Source of the DNA: a virus
Virus record (IMG/VR): IMGVR_UViG_3300044970_002959
Coordinates: 1-64,000 of that record
Length of the DNA: 64,000 bases
Direction: 5' to 3' (one strand)
Positions 44,413 to 52,689 of the stretch are shown piece after piece. The notes below the pieces were generated by a model. That model was not told the origin of the DNA, searched no databases, and saw nothing but the letters and a program-made list of their open reading frames with translations. Numbering within the stretch: the first letter of the stretch is position 1; every line of letters starts with the position of its first letter. The position numbers were made by a program, and so were the translations under genes.

Positions 44413-44995
44413 ATATCTTACTTTGTTCGTATGCGTACTTGCCTATGGTTTTGCTAAGTTTTCCAATGGCTTCCATTTGATCGGATGGCAGGACCACCTC
44501 TTTCCTTTTATTGCTCTCTGAGAGTCTAAAGGCTTGTTCTAGTCGTAAATTGCAGTTTATCCACAGCGCCTCGTGCATATGCTCAAGCATAAAATATGCC
44601 TGCTTTATTGACTTAAATGGAGCAACAGTGTTTATGGGTACGTCTCTGGTCTGAAAACCAGCATGTGTATCCATAAAGACCCCGTTACTAGCAAAAAAGC
44701 AAACGCGATCTGGTACTGGAGGCTTGAAACTATCTGGAGGGAACTCGTCCAGCTTCTGATTTAGGACTATATTATTCTCTATGAGACCATTTACAAAATT
44801 TTCCATTTGTTCTGTTAGTTTGGTTTTATTCGTAGTAAGAGTTTCTATAAAAATATTATCATCTTTTTTTAAGGTGAGATAATAGCTAACCAAGCAGAGT
44901 ATTTTTCTGATTAGTTTTACATCGCATCTTAAAAGATCTAAGAAATATTCATAAGAAACAATCACACGATCCTGCTCAAAGGTTTGCTCTGCCAT
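44393..44995 (-). CDS. Unknown helical protein
   Basis: A 200-residue, mostly helical protein ('VIVSYEYFLDLLRCDVKLIR', 'EQMENFVNGLIENNIVL', 'AYFMLEHMHEALWINCNLRL'). It contains a conserved-looking segment 'PPVPDRVCFFASNGVF'. No signal peptide or membrane segment. It is co-oriented and overlaps the next gene by 20 bases. Function not known. Confidence 0.35.
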   Translation of the reverse strand: MAEQTFEQDRVIVSYEYFLDLLRCDVKLIRKILCLVSYYLTLKKDDNIFIETLTTNKTKLTEQMENFVNGLIENNIVLNQKLDEFPPDSFKPPVPDRVCFFASNGVFMDTHAGFQTRDVPINTVAPFKSIKQAYFMLEHMHEALWINCNLRLEQAFRLSESNKRKEVVLPSDQMEAIGKLSKTIGKYAYEQSKIYEQFVY

Positions 44996-45022
44996 TGGGT
45001 CCTTTCTTGCTGTTTTTATAAT

Positions 45023-45685
45023 TTATGGCACTATGGGATCTGGCATATTGTCTTCCCATGGTATACCTGGGCCGTTGTGGTCTGCTATGGCTGGCACACA
45101 AGGATCAGGTCCAGGCCATATAACTTTCCCATTTTTTCTACACCCTATTTGAAGCTGTAATACATACCTACACGAAAGATCTCCATCACAGTGTAGTCCC
45201 AAGATAAGACTACCTAGTATCGCTGCTATGGTTTGTGTGTCCAACAGACCCATACTATGAGCTAGATACAACAAGGGAGAGCCCCATAATAAACTAGCAA
45301 AAGTAAAAGGAGAATCCTTTGTGACGCATGGCGGCTCATACGGCATCGGATAACATGCATCATTTGGTAATCCATTTAATTCGCCATTATCAATCTGTCC
45401 TGATTTTATAACCTGACAGGTTGGTAAATTAATAATTCTCCAGTCTGTGCCACCACGACACTCAGACGGAGCGTCTTTGATCTTTTTGTATTTAGAAAAT
45501 CCTTTCGCACACTTGGAAACTCCAGGCCAAACAATAGGTCTGATTAAAGTAACCGTAGTAACAATACAGCCACCCGAGCAACAGCAACAACCCTTTCCGT
45601 CGCTACCAGCAAAAACAAGAGAAGCTCCTCTTTTTAGCAGATTCGAGACCCCGTCTTTACTGAAGATAGTTAATGAGTTGGCCAT
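45023..45685 (-). CDS. Cys-rich protein, unknown
   Basis: This 220-residue protein has fourteen or so cysteines, including the cluster 'GKGCCCCSGGC' at about residues 31-41, and many prolines and glycines. A hydrophobic stretch 'PLLYLAHSMGLLDTQTIAAI' near the middle may be membrane-associated. The Cys cluster could bind metal or make disulfides if it is displayed on the virion. No family recognised; position after the recombination genes gives no hint. Confidence 0.35.
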   Translation of the reverse strand: MANSLTIFSKDGVSNLLKRGASLVFAGSDGKGCCCCSGGCIVTTVTLIRPIVWPGVSKCAKGFSKYKKIKDAPSECRGGTDWRIINLPTCQVIKSGQIDNGELNGLPNDACYPMPYEPPCVTKDSPFTFASLLWGSPLLYLAHSMGLLDTQTIAAILGSLILGLHCDGDLSCRYVLQLQIGCRKNGKVIWPGPDPCVPAIADHNGPGIPWEDNMPDPIVP

Positions 45686-45698
45686 CTTATCTTAATTA

Positions 45699-46028
45699 TT
45701 ATTTACTGGACGAGTCCTTGGACCATTTATGCCATCCCTTATTTGGCAAATAATTACCGTCATCATCTTTGCGCTTAGGGAATAGAGTGCCTCCCTTTTT
45801 GTGCTGACCAAAAGCAAGAAGAGCGCCGCAGTCGTTACACCTTAATTCATAGTAATCATTGCCATCCACATTTCTCACCACAAAACGTAAATTATCCTTT
45901 CCGCACAAGCCACACTTTTCTTCTCCAAAAATTTCTTGTATTAAAGCCAACTCCTTAAAGATCTCTTTTTGACCAGAGCCCTCAAGTTCAAATGCTAGCT
46001 TATTATTAACGTTATATATAACTTTCAT
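45699..46028 (-). CDS. Zinc-ribbon protein, partner of annealing recombinase
   Basis: A 109-residue protein with a zinc ribbon: 'CGLCGKDNLRFVVRNVDG' and then 'YYELRCNDCGALLAFGQHKK', followed by 'GTLFPKRKDDDGNYLPNKGW'. Four Cys in CxxC pairs should bind zinc. Proteins of this type stand next to single-strand annealing proteins in many phages, as here (12 bases downstream of it). A role in DNA binding or in helping the annealing protein is inferred. Confidence 0.6.
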   Translation of the reverse strand: MKVIYNVNNKLAFELEGSGQKEIFKELALIQEIFGEEKCGLCGKDNLRFVVRNVDGNDYYELRCNDCGALLAFGQHKKGGTLFPKRKDDDGNYLPNKGWHKWSKDSSSK

Positions 46029-46040
46029 AGATAATCTCCA

Positions 46041-46742
46041 CTATTTCCAATTACTATCGTATCCCTTTAGCTCTGACGGAATATTTTTAGTATCTTGTTG
46101 GTAAGATGACAAGTTTTTGATAATGTCAACAGCGACACTATGCTCTATATTATAAACATTTTTATCGGTGTGTCCACTAGAATTTAATAATTTTTCCATA
46201 CTAATATCTAGTCTTCTAGCTAATACATCCATAAAATTAAGCTGATTATTACTTACCTTAGAAATATTGGCTCCATCTGGATGGTCTTCTGTTTCCGTAG
46301 CCAATTCGTCAGCAGTTACTACCTTTCTTAGTCTTAGTGCTCGTCTTAGCGCTCTGCCTTCGGCTCGTGTTTCTGCTACCGCTACCGGATGATTGCGAAA
46401 AATCTTATCGCAATTCCCCCAGTAAACATCCGCCGCGCCACTGACCGTTTTTGGATTTCTTTCCTTATCTCCGTTTAAAACATATGCTAGCGTATGAACT
46501 ACTGTTGCTCGTTTTTCATTATCAATAGTAGGAGACTGAACAACATCAGAAATAGAATCAACTATTTCGCAGTTCATTGCTATTTCAAAGATTCTCCTGA
46601 GTCCGTCCGTGGTAGGATTGTCATCTATCTTCTCGTCGTCGTGCAGAAGACCAAGAACATAATCATTCCACTCTATATCATGATATGAGATCTTTTTGTC
46701 TTTTGTATTATTGTCCTTGGATTCTTTTACCTTTTCTGCCAT
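46041..46742 (-). CDS. Rad52-like single-strand annealing protein (probable)
   Basis: A 233-residue protein with the signature 'PVAVAETRAEGRALRRALRL' near residue 125, shared by phage Rad52/Erf-type annealing proteins (A-E-T-R-A-x-G-R-A-L-R), preceded by 'VSGAADVYWGNCDKI'. The C-terminal part is helical ('QLNFMDVLARRLDISMEKLL') and ends 'LKGYDSNWK'. It would anneal single strands in recombination-dependent replication. Its neighbours are a zinc ribbon (downstream) and an endonuclease-like gene (1-base overlap upstream). The family call rests on motif recognition. Confidence 0.55.
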   Translation of the reverse strand: MAEKVKESKDNNTKDKKISYHDIEWNDYVLGLLHDDEKIDDNPTTDGLRRIFEIAMNCEIVDSISDVVQSPTIDNEKRATVVHTLAYVLNGDKERNPKTVSGAADVYWGNCDKIFRNHPVAVAETRAEGRALRRALRLRKVVTADELATETEDHPDGANISKVSNNQLNFMDVLARRLDISMEKLLNSSGHTDKNVYNIEHSVAVDIIKNLSSYQQDTKNIPSELKGYDSNWK

Positions 46743-47536
46743 TAGCAGTCTCCTATTGTTATGAGTCTATTATCAATGTCCGGAAACTTAGTTTCTATTT
46801 GCTTTATTTGTTTCAGAACAGATTCCCAGATGATCCGCCCCCTGGTTGGTGAGTAGTCCTTGGTCTGTTTTATTCTAATCAGAACGCAGCCCTTGCCAAG
46901 GAGTAGTCCAGTTTTCTTGTTGTCATACTTTATGTTTCTGTTAAGAGCATCCTCTCCCCACACTGGTAAAAAATGTGATGGTCCATCTACCTCAATAGCA
47001 ATATTTAAAGACGGAATAAATATGTCTATTTGTAGTTTGGTGTTAAGTATAGACTGTTCTTTATGAAACTCTGGCTTATAACCAGCTTTTAGTAATTCTG
47101 AGAGTAAAAATTTTTCTAATTTTGATCCCTGCTTACTAGTGTCCCTTACGGCTTTATTAGCTGAGTCTATCATGTTTTGTCTTTCGTCTTCCGATAGACT
47201 ATCCCAGTGTTGTTTTGCTTTTTCTTTTCGTTGACGCAAACAAGCCTCATCCATATTTTCCCAACTACTTAAAACCCCCTCCCCTATTTTTCTTTTTGTT
47301 TGCTCTGGCCTATTTTTGCCTTTTGTTGGGTGTTTGTGCGTTCCGGTAGATAGTGCATTTTTTTGAGCTTCACTTTTGTCTCTTATTTGTATATTAAACT
47401 TTTTTGCATCTCTTCTAATTTTATTAGCATAAGTATTATATATCTCAGCTATTTGTTGAAAAGATTTTTTTTCTAAACAATATAGTTTATTAATGATCTC
47501 TGTTTTTTTGCTATCAGACAAGTCTTCGTATTTCAT
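46742..47536 (-). CDS. Homing-endonuclease-like protein (Vsr/EDxHD type)
   Basis: A 264-residue protein in three parts: an N-terminal helix-turn-helix ('SFQQIAEIYNTYANKIRRDA'), a NUMOD3-like DNA-binding segment ('HPTKGKNRPEQTKRKIGEG'), and a C-terminal nuclease core ('LQIDIFIPSLNIAIEVDGPS', then His, and 'VLIRIKQTK'). The D-x-F / ExDGxxH pattern is that of Vsr-like EDxHD homing endonucleases. As a free-standing gene it could spread by cutting related phages that lack it. It is inserted between the transferase genes and the annealing protein with 1- to 2-base spacing. Confidence 0.6.
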   Translation of the reverse strand: MKYEDLSDSKKTEIINKLYCLEKKSFQQIAEIYNTYANKIRRDAKKFNIQIRDKSEAQKNALSTGTHKHPTKGKNRPEQTKRKIGEGVLSSWENMDEACLRQRKEKAKQHWDSLSEDERQNMIDSANKAVRDTSKQGSKLEKFLLSELLKAGYKPEFHKEQSILNTKLQIDIFIPSLNIAIEVDGPSHFLPVWGEDALNRNIKYDNKKTGLLLGKGCVLIRIKQTKDYSPTRGRIIWESVLKQIKQIETKFPDIDNRLITIGDC

Positions 47537-47538
47537 AG

Positions 47539-47913
47539 CTATTGACCTATTTCTTTAATAGATTTGATCTTAATAATCTTTTCGTTGTTTAGTGTTGTTT
47601 CATCATCACCCATATAGAAATATGTGTTGTTTGGAAAAGCAGACAATAGCCAGTCATCATTAATGCTTTCTAAAATAACATTTGCTTTTCCGGACCCAAG
47701 ATAAATAGAATGAAAAATCGGCATGAATAGGTTTTCTCTTAATAGATTGATGTCAGAATAAAGAGCATAAATGTATTTATTTAGATTCTCTTTTTCTGAG
47801 AGCATCGTTTGTAACTCTACGAATCTAGGATCAGTAAGAATGTCCTGAGTAATTTCATTATAATATAAAGCTATATTAATTGGCATGTTTTTTGATGAAT
47901 CTACAGATAGCAT
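47539..47913 (-). CDS. Unknown small protein of the transferase cluster
   Basis: A 124-residue protein that overlaps the upstream gene by 38 bases if the first ATG is used; the second Met (MPINIALYYNEITQDIL, start at 47886) would shorten this to 11 bases. Neither start has a good ribosome site. The central helix 'VELQTMLSEKENLNKYIYAL' may be coiled. No family recognised. It belongs to the sugar/nucleotide-transfer operon by position. Confidence 0.35.
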   Translation of the reverse strand: MLSVDSSKNMPINIALYYNEITQDILTDPRFVELQTMLSEKENLNKYIYALYSDINLLRENLFMPIFHSIYLGSGKANVILESINDDWLLSAFPNNTYFYMGDDETTLNNEKIIKIKSIKEIGQ

Positions 47914-48544
47914 TTTTTTGTCTCATATTGTTAAAGTAAATAAAATCTTTGTCATCTATTTTAGATTTGTTAACCAAAGATCCTGTTTCAACTAATTTAT
48001 TTATCATTTCAAAATATAGTAAATTATATCTTTGATAAAATAATTCATTTTTAATTTTATTGGTTTCTTTTTCAGCTAAGAAAAATATATTACAAAACTT
48101 GTGTTGTGGCAAATCTAGAAACATATGTTCTACCCTATCATTTGCCGTTATACATCCAACTCCAAGATCCGCACACTTATCTGTAGTTATAATAGTAGAA
48201 TTTTCGAATGAGTCTATCTTTTGTAAGATGCTGGGATTAAATAAACATCCATAATCTATAAAGCATACCTTTTCATTTTTAGATTCTTTACATCCCGCGT
48301 ATATAGGATTTAAGTTATTGCTGTCAATAACTTTTATATTTTTACCAAAAGCCTTTTGCAGCTTCTGAAAATCAAAGTCGGCAACTATCACAATCTCTAC
48401 ATTTTTGGCTTTCTTTTTTTTGATCCACGATATTTGATAATCAAGCAATCTATAATTATTAAATGTCATAAGCCCTTTAGAGCCAAAAGATTTCATTCCC
48501 TTGTCTATATGACATGCGACTATAACATATGTAATTTTATGCAT
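47876..48544 (-). CDS. Nucleotidyltransferase-like protein (GT-A/MobA type)
   Basis: A 222-residue protein with the layout of an NTP-transferase domain: an N-terminal strand 'ITYVIVACHIDKGMKSFGSK', the 'GL..F.NYRLLDYQISWI' segment typical of sugar-phosphate nucleotidyltransferases, then 'KNVEIVIVADFDFQKLQ' and 'EKVCFIDYGCLFNPS' in place of the usual metal-binding GDxx strand. The N-terminal GxGxRL loop is degenerate (only 'MKSFGSKG'). It could activate a sugar for the glycosyltransferases in the same operon. Activity is not certain. Confidence 0.5.
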   Translation of the reverse strand: MHKITYVIVACHIDKGMKSFGSKGLMTFNNYRLLDYQISWIKKKKAKNVEIVIVADFDFQKLQKAFGKNIKVIDSNNLNPIYAGCKESKNEKVCFIDYGCLFNPSILQKIDSFENSTIITTDKCADLGVGCITANDRVEHMFLDLPQHKFCNIFFLAEKETNKIKNELFYQRYNLLYFEMINKLVETGSLVNKSKIDDKDFIYFNNMRQKNAICRFIKKHAN

Positions 48545-48971
48545 TGTTTTTGCCGCACTTTATAGAGTATTGGACTCCATTTACAAACTTTGATTCCAAG
48601 ATAACCAATCCAGCATCTTTAAGCAATGTTATTATCCTGCCCATACTGCTAATATTCTTTTTGTGCTGAGAAAATACTAGATTATTATATGTTTCTATGT
48701 CTATTTGATTATTCAATACGGCAGAACTGACCCCATAGATATCCGTAGCCTGAATGCAAAGAACTCCGTCACTATCCAAGCAGCTTGATACCTCTTCAAG
48801 AAAAGAGTTTTTTTGAATATTGTCTATAAAGTCGAGTAGATCTAGTATAAAAATTTCTTTCGCTTTTTTAATCTTCTTGATCTTATTATATTCTATAAAT
48901 TGTAAATCTTGTGGTATTATTGGTAGTTCCGAATGATACACAAAATATTTCTTACTCTTATTGCTCGTCAT
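48537..48971 (-). CDS. Truncated methyltransferase-like protein
   Basis: A 144-residue protein resembling the second half of a class I SAM methyltransferase: 'KAKEIFILDLLDFIDNIQ' and 'FLEEVSSCLDSDGVLCIQA' (strands 4 and 5) and a closing beta pair ('GLVILESKFVNGVQYSIKCG'). The glycine-rich SAM-binding loop that starts such domains is absent, so it probably does not bind SAM in the usual way. It overlaps both neighbours by 8-14 bases. Confidence 0.4.
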   Translation of the reverse strand: MTSNKSKKYFVYHSELPIIPQDLQFIEYNKIKKIKKAKEIFILDLLDFIDNIQKNSFLEEVSSCLDSDGVLCIQATDIYGVSSAVLNNQIDIETYNNLVFSQHKKNISSMGRIITLLKDAGLVILESKFVNGVQYSIKCGKNNA

Positions 48972-49443
48972 TATCTTTTATCTTTACAACCGATTTTATT
49001 AGGTCGTATATCAGATCCCTCCACTGGTTGATTGATTCTGTTTTTGTAGTATCATACAACATAATTTTGTCATGAATTCTCCCCCAAGAATCATAAATAA
49101 GATCACTAATGGCTATCTGTAGTGTTGGTTCTATTTCAATATTATTTTTAGTGTCTATAGTAATATTTCTAGGCTTATGATCATGATCTACTATCAGTAG
49201 GGGACTATGAAAGTATTTTGCTGATTCTATACATTTTTCTAAATGACTAATCCTAGAATTACATATGATGATATCTATAGAGGCAAACCCAAAATATGTG
49301 TGGTCAAATTCTAAAAAGGATGGCTTATCCAAGCACTTATCAATAAAGTTTTTGAACATTATATTGTCTGTTGGCGTCCATAAAACGTTAATAACGTCTT
49401 GTTTTTGGAGAAATTCTCTATGTAATATAGACGATAGTATCAT
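48958..49443 (-). CDS. Small glycosyltransferase-like protein
   Basis: A 161-residue protein resembling the N-terminal Rossmann half of a GT-B glycosyltransferase: 'FASIDIIICNSRISHLEKCI' followed by 'HSPLLIVDHDHKPRN'. The donor-binding half is missing, so it may be a partner subunit or a remnant. It overlaps the larger glycosyltransferase by 4 bases and the next gene by 14. Confidence 0.4.
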   Translation of the reverse strand: MILSSILHREFLQKQDVINVLWTPTDNIMFKNFIDKCLDKPSFLEFDHTYFGFASIDIIICNSRISHLEKCIESAKYFHSPLLIVDHDHKPRNITIDTKNNIEIEPTLQIAISDLIYDSWGRIHDKIMLYDTTKTESINQWRDLIYDLIKSVVKIKDNDEQ

Positions 49444-50552
49444 AGACCCCTCAACATATCAGCAACGGAATCCATAGAACATCTCTTTAATTTCGCTCGC
49501 TGTTTTTCTATTCTTTTTACTTTGTCTGATTCGTTCTCAAGAATAGCCATCTCCATTTTTCGCACCAAGTCGTGCAAGTCTGGCTTCTGCCATTCTTGAA
49601 AGACGGTATTATACATAAAATATGGCTTATGGTTTTCTTCGCAAGGAACTGTCGTAGAAGATACTAACAGTCCAAAACCGTCATCTAAAAGATCTTCTAC
49701 TCCTGTGTTTTCGCTCACAATAATATTATTATCGAATGCTAGAGCCTCTAGCGATGGATAGCCAAAGCTTTCCCCACTAGAAATACTAACTAAACAATCT
49801 CCTCGGTTGTGAAGATGTAATATATTTTTATATTCAGTATTACCAACTATAATTCTTGGCTGCCTTTCATGGTCTTTAGATATTGGAAACACAGTATTAT
49901 TAATTTCTATGCTTTCTTTGATATGACTATTAGATATAATATGCTCAGCTAGATTTTTGTTTTTTGTTTTGATAATCAAGTTAACATAGTCATATCTTGA
50001 ACAAATAATGGCGTGAGCTAGCATGGTTGTTAGCATATTTTTTCTGGTAGAAAAGTCTCCCAAAGAATAGAACGTAAAACCGTCCGACTTTTTCTCGTTT
50101 AGCTCTCTAAAACTACCAAAAAAATCTAGATCTATCGGCTCTGGAACAATATGCAGTGGCTTGTCGCTCACTCCAGCGCCAACAATAGCATCACGACAGG
50201 TTTTGGATCCTACTATTATTTCATCCACAAGCCTAAAATATTGAGCCATATCGTTTGCATAATTATATGACTCTAAATGAATAAGGCCTATTGTTTTTCC
50301 CACCTTATTATTATATTGCATCTGGTGTGGATAACAATGCTGTATGCAAGTATGATATGATGTACTACTATTTTTTTCCAGATCTAGGATTTCTTTTTCT
50401 ATCTCCGACTCTGGATACGGACAAAACGCATTATATATTGGTCTTATAGAAACGTGATGGCCAGCCCTATTTAGGGCTTGTATATATCTTCTAGAAGCAT
50501 TACCCATGCCGCTAAATTCTCTATATGGGCCGATATATAAAATATTACTCAT
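49440..50552 (-). CDS. Glycosyltransferase, GT4-like
   Basis: A 370-residue GT-B enzyme that transfers a sugar from a nucleotide donor. The N-terminus 'ILYIGPYREFSGMGNASRRY' is the acceptor-domain loop. The donor domain carries 'DGFTFYSLGDFSTRKNMLTT' and the E-x7-E motif in 'SGESFGYPSLEALAFDNNII'. It overlaps the next gene by 4 bases and is 1 base from the upstream one. Substrate unknown; a sugar on virion proteins, on phage DNA or on host surface are all possible. Confidence 0.8.
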   Translation of the reverse strand: MSNILYIGPYREFSGMGNASRRYIQALNRAGHHVSIRPIYNAFCPYPESEIEKEILDLEKNSSTSYHTCIQHCYPHQMQYNNKVGKTIGLIHLESYNYANDMAQYFRLVDEIIVGSKTCRDAIVGAGVSDKPLHIVPEPIDLDFFGSFRELNEKKSDGFTFYSLGDFSTRKNMLTTMLAHAIICSRYDYVNLIIKTKNKNLAEHIISNSHIKESIEINNTVFPISKDHERQPRIIVGNTEYKNILHLHNRGDCLVSISSGESFGYPSLEALAFDNNIIVSENTGVEDLLDDGFGLLVSSTTVPCEENHKPYFMYNTVFQEWQKPDLHDLVRKMEMAILENESDKVKRIEKQRAKLKRCSMDSVADMLRGL

Positions 50553-50553
50553 C

Positions 50554-52164
50554 TTATCTGTTTAAAAAAGAATCTGTTAATGTGATTTCGCCACTCCGTA
50601 CTTTTTCACAATATATCTTATTATTCAAATAAATTTCTAGCGTTTGAACAGCCGACTTTTTATCAAAATTATTCATAGAATTACCAGCTACAGAATAACC
50701 CTCATCCATACTGCGAATAAGATTTTGTATAAATGATGTTTTAATTAGCTCTGGCGATTTGATAATATTATTTACTATCCAGTAAACAAACTCTCTGTTA
50801 TTGACTATGTTATTAGGCACTGGTGTTGAGGGGCTTGTAGTCATTGGTGTTCCCCATAGATTTTTGACCGACAGCGAATCAAAAACCTCCATCATTTTTT
50901 GCGCTGTTCTATTCCAGCTATAATTATCAACCAAAAGCCTTCTTGTTCTCTTAGATATCGCCGTCTTTTCTGATTTTGGTAAACTAATCCATTTTTTTAG
51001 TTCAGATACAAGATGATCATTGTCCGGGACCGCCCGCTCTGCTCCGGTCTCTAGTTCTTTACAAAGCCTATTATTGATTTTGATTCCTTGAACCTTATTG
51101 GTTATCTCCTCCATACCGCTATAGTTGACAGCAAAAATCGGAATCCCACATGAGGCAGCCTCTAATTGGGGTATGCCAAGACCTTCACAAATGGCATATT
51201 GGACATAAACATCAAAACAATTATATATCTCATTAAGACACTTATTTGAAACGCCATGTATTACATTGGGAAATATATAAAAAGACTCCGAATCGCCTTT
51301 GGAATATCTTATTTTGGGTCCCTTATATGGAGATATTACTATATCGTTCTTTTCTGGGGAGTAGTATGTGAATAAAACATTATTAGCAACCCCAAACTCT
51401 TGTAATAGTTCTGGTATATTCCATCCCTGAGCTTCCGGAAAAGATGTATGCAAATATAAGTAAATCTTATTGTCTGCACCAATATCATCTAAAAGCTTTC
51501 TTAATGCCCTAAATAGCTCAGGTATTAATTTTCTTTTTTGGTTTCTCATCACAGAGCCTATAATAATAGAGTCTGGTGGTAGACCATATTTTGCTTTGTG
51601 ATAAGCCTTTGTGTAACTAATTGGCTTAAAGGTCTCTGGATCCACAGAGTCTGTAACGCAACCCTGTACGTTTATTGGCCTGCTAAGAGCCCTCAAGTAA
51701 TCGGCAGCCCAATCTGTGTGTGTTAAAACAACATCGGCGTTCTCGTATGTTTTTATCCATTCTGGTCTTTGAGGTATAGAATCTATCGTCGGTGCCACTA
51801 CCCAGTGATAATATTTGCGCAGCGGGGACGTTTCTTGATATGCGAACATCCAGTAGTCCCTAATATCAAAAACAATATCTGGCTTGAAGTGAAGTACAGT
51901 CTTCTCAAATCTCCACTGTCCAAACTGATTTACCGGATTAGACTTATAAAGATCTCTTTCTGGTGTGTTGTCTGACGGTTCGTTCGGATATACTTTCCAC
52001 GGAACATCGCTGTTCTCAGCATCTTCTTTTCTGTAGGATGCGAATTCCGCAATTTCAAAATCTTTGCGCTCGTATAGGCTGGTTAAGATTTCTTTGGTAT
52101 ATCGACCAAATCCAGAATTAACCCCATGATACTCCGCACACATCAAGATTCTTTTTTTTGTCAT
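50554..52164 (-). CDS. Glycosyltransferase, GT4-like (larger)
   Basis: A 536-residue GT-B enzyme. The N-terminus 'KRILMCAEYHGVNSGFGRYT' is typical for the family. The donor domain contains 'IIIGSVMRNQKRKLIPELF' and 'YAICEGLGIPQLEAASCGIP', with the E-x7-E pair. A C-terminal extension of about 110 residues ('PNNIVNNREFVYWIVNN', 'GEITLTDSFLNR') is not part of the catalytic fold. It is the first gene of its cluster, 27 bases after the SSB terminator, with TAGGAT as a ribosome site. Confidence 0.8.
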   Translation of the reverse strand: MTKKRILMCAEYHGVNSGFGRYTKEILTSLYERKDFEIAEFASYRKEDAENSDVPWKVYPNEPSDNTPERDLYKSNPVNQFGQWRFEKTVLHFKPDIVFDIRDYWMFAYQETSPLRKYYHWVVAPTIDSIPQRPEWIKTYENADVVLTHTDWAADYLRALSRPINVQGCVTDSVDPETFKPISYTKAYHKAKYGLPPDSIIIGSVMRNQKRKLIPELFRALRKLLDDIGADNKIYLYLHTSFPEAQGWNIPELLQEFGVANNVLFTYYSPEKNDIVISPYKGPKIRYSKGDSESFYIFPNVIHGVSNKCLNEIYNCFDVYVQYAICEGLGIPQLEAASCGIPIFAVNYSGMEEITNKVQGIKINNRLCKELETGAERAVPDNDHLVSELKKWISLPKSEKTAISKRTRRLLVDNYSWNRTAQKMMEVFDSLSVKNLWGTPMTTSPSTPVPNNIVNNREFVYWIVNNIIKSPELIKTSFIQNLIRSMDEGYSVAGNSMNNFDKKSAVQTLEIYLNNKIYCEKVRSGEITLTDSFLNR

Positions 52165-52180
52165 TATTTTTTATCCTATA

Positions 52181-52209
52181 AACAAAACAAGGGGCAGGGT
52201 GAGTGCCCC
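52181..52209 (-). terminator. Terminator after SSB gene
   Basis: On the - strand GGGGCA (52209-52204) pairs with TGCCCC (52196-52191) around a 7-base loop and is followed by TTGTTTTGTT. It lies 27 bases after the SSB stop and separates it from the glycosyltransferase genes. Confidence 0.75.
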
Positions 52210-52235
52210 CAGTTTTGAATTTATTTTCTACAACA

Positions 52236-52604
52236 TCAGAAAGAAACGGTTTCTTCCGTCTCCTTCTTCTTGATCTTTGTGACCTTAGAGAAGTTATTCA
52301 CTCTGACCTTTAGCGTAGAGTGCTTAACGCCGTCCTTTTCCCAGTTGTCATTACGCAGACTTCCTTCGATCATAACAAGATCACCCTTTTGGAACGAGGA
52401 GCCGATAACCTCTGCTCCGCTATCCCAGGCTTCGCACTGAACATACGAAACGATCTTGTCCTTCGTTCCATTCGCCCTCGTAAAGTCCTTTGATACGGCT
52501 ACTGTGAATGAAACAACAGATGTTTGCTTCTCTCCACTAGAAATAACACGTAGTTCTGGATCACGAGTTAGGTTTCCCTTTAGTAAAACAATATTCATAT
52601 TCAA
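52236..52604 (-). CDS. ssb: Single-stranded DNA-binding protein
   Basis: A 122-residue OB-fold SSB. The N-terminus 'MNMNIVLLKGNLTRDPELR' and 'YVQCEAWDSGAEVIGSSFQK', 'GDLVMIEGSLRNDNWEKDG' match the bacterial SSB family. The C-terminal acidic tip of cellular SSB (DDDIPF) is replaced by 'KETEETVSF', which keeps an acidic stretch and a final Phe and may bind phage partners. It has a consensus promoter and its own terminator, so it is probably transcribed strongly and alone. AAAGGAGA is the ribosome site. Confidence 0.9.
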   Translation of the reverse strand: MNMNIVLLKGNLTRDPELRVISSGEKQTSVVSFTVAVSKDFTRANGTKDKIVSYVQCEAWDSGAEVIGSSFQKGDLVMIEGSLRNDNWEKDGVKHSTLKVRVNNFSKVTKIKKKETEETVSF

Positions 52605-52658
52605 ATCTCCTTTAAGGTTACAAAATTACTAACAAGGTTGAGGTTCGCACCACAGTTT

Positions 52659-52686
52659 ATTATATGGAGGGCGTGTGGCGTGTCAA
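52659..52686 (-). promoter_or_regulatory. Consensus sigma-70 promoter for ssb
   Basis: TTGACA (52686-52681) and TATAAT (52664-52659) are both perfect, with a 16-base spacer. Initiation would be near 52652, giving a leader of about 48 bases to the ATG at 52604. Such a full-consensus promoter suits recognition by host polymerase early in infection. Confidence 0.88.
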
Positions 52687-52689
52687 GAA

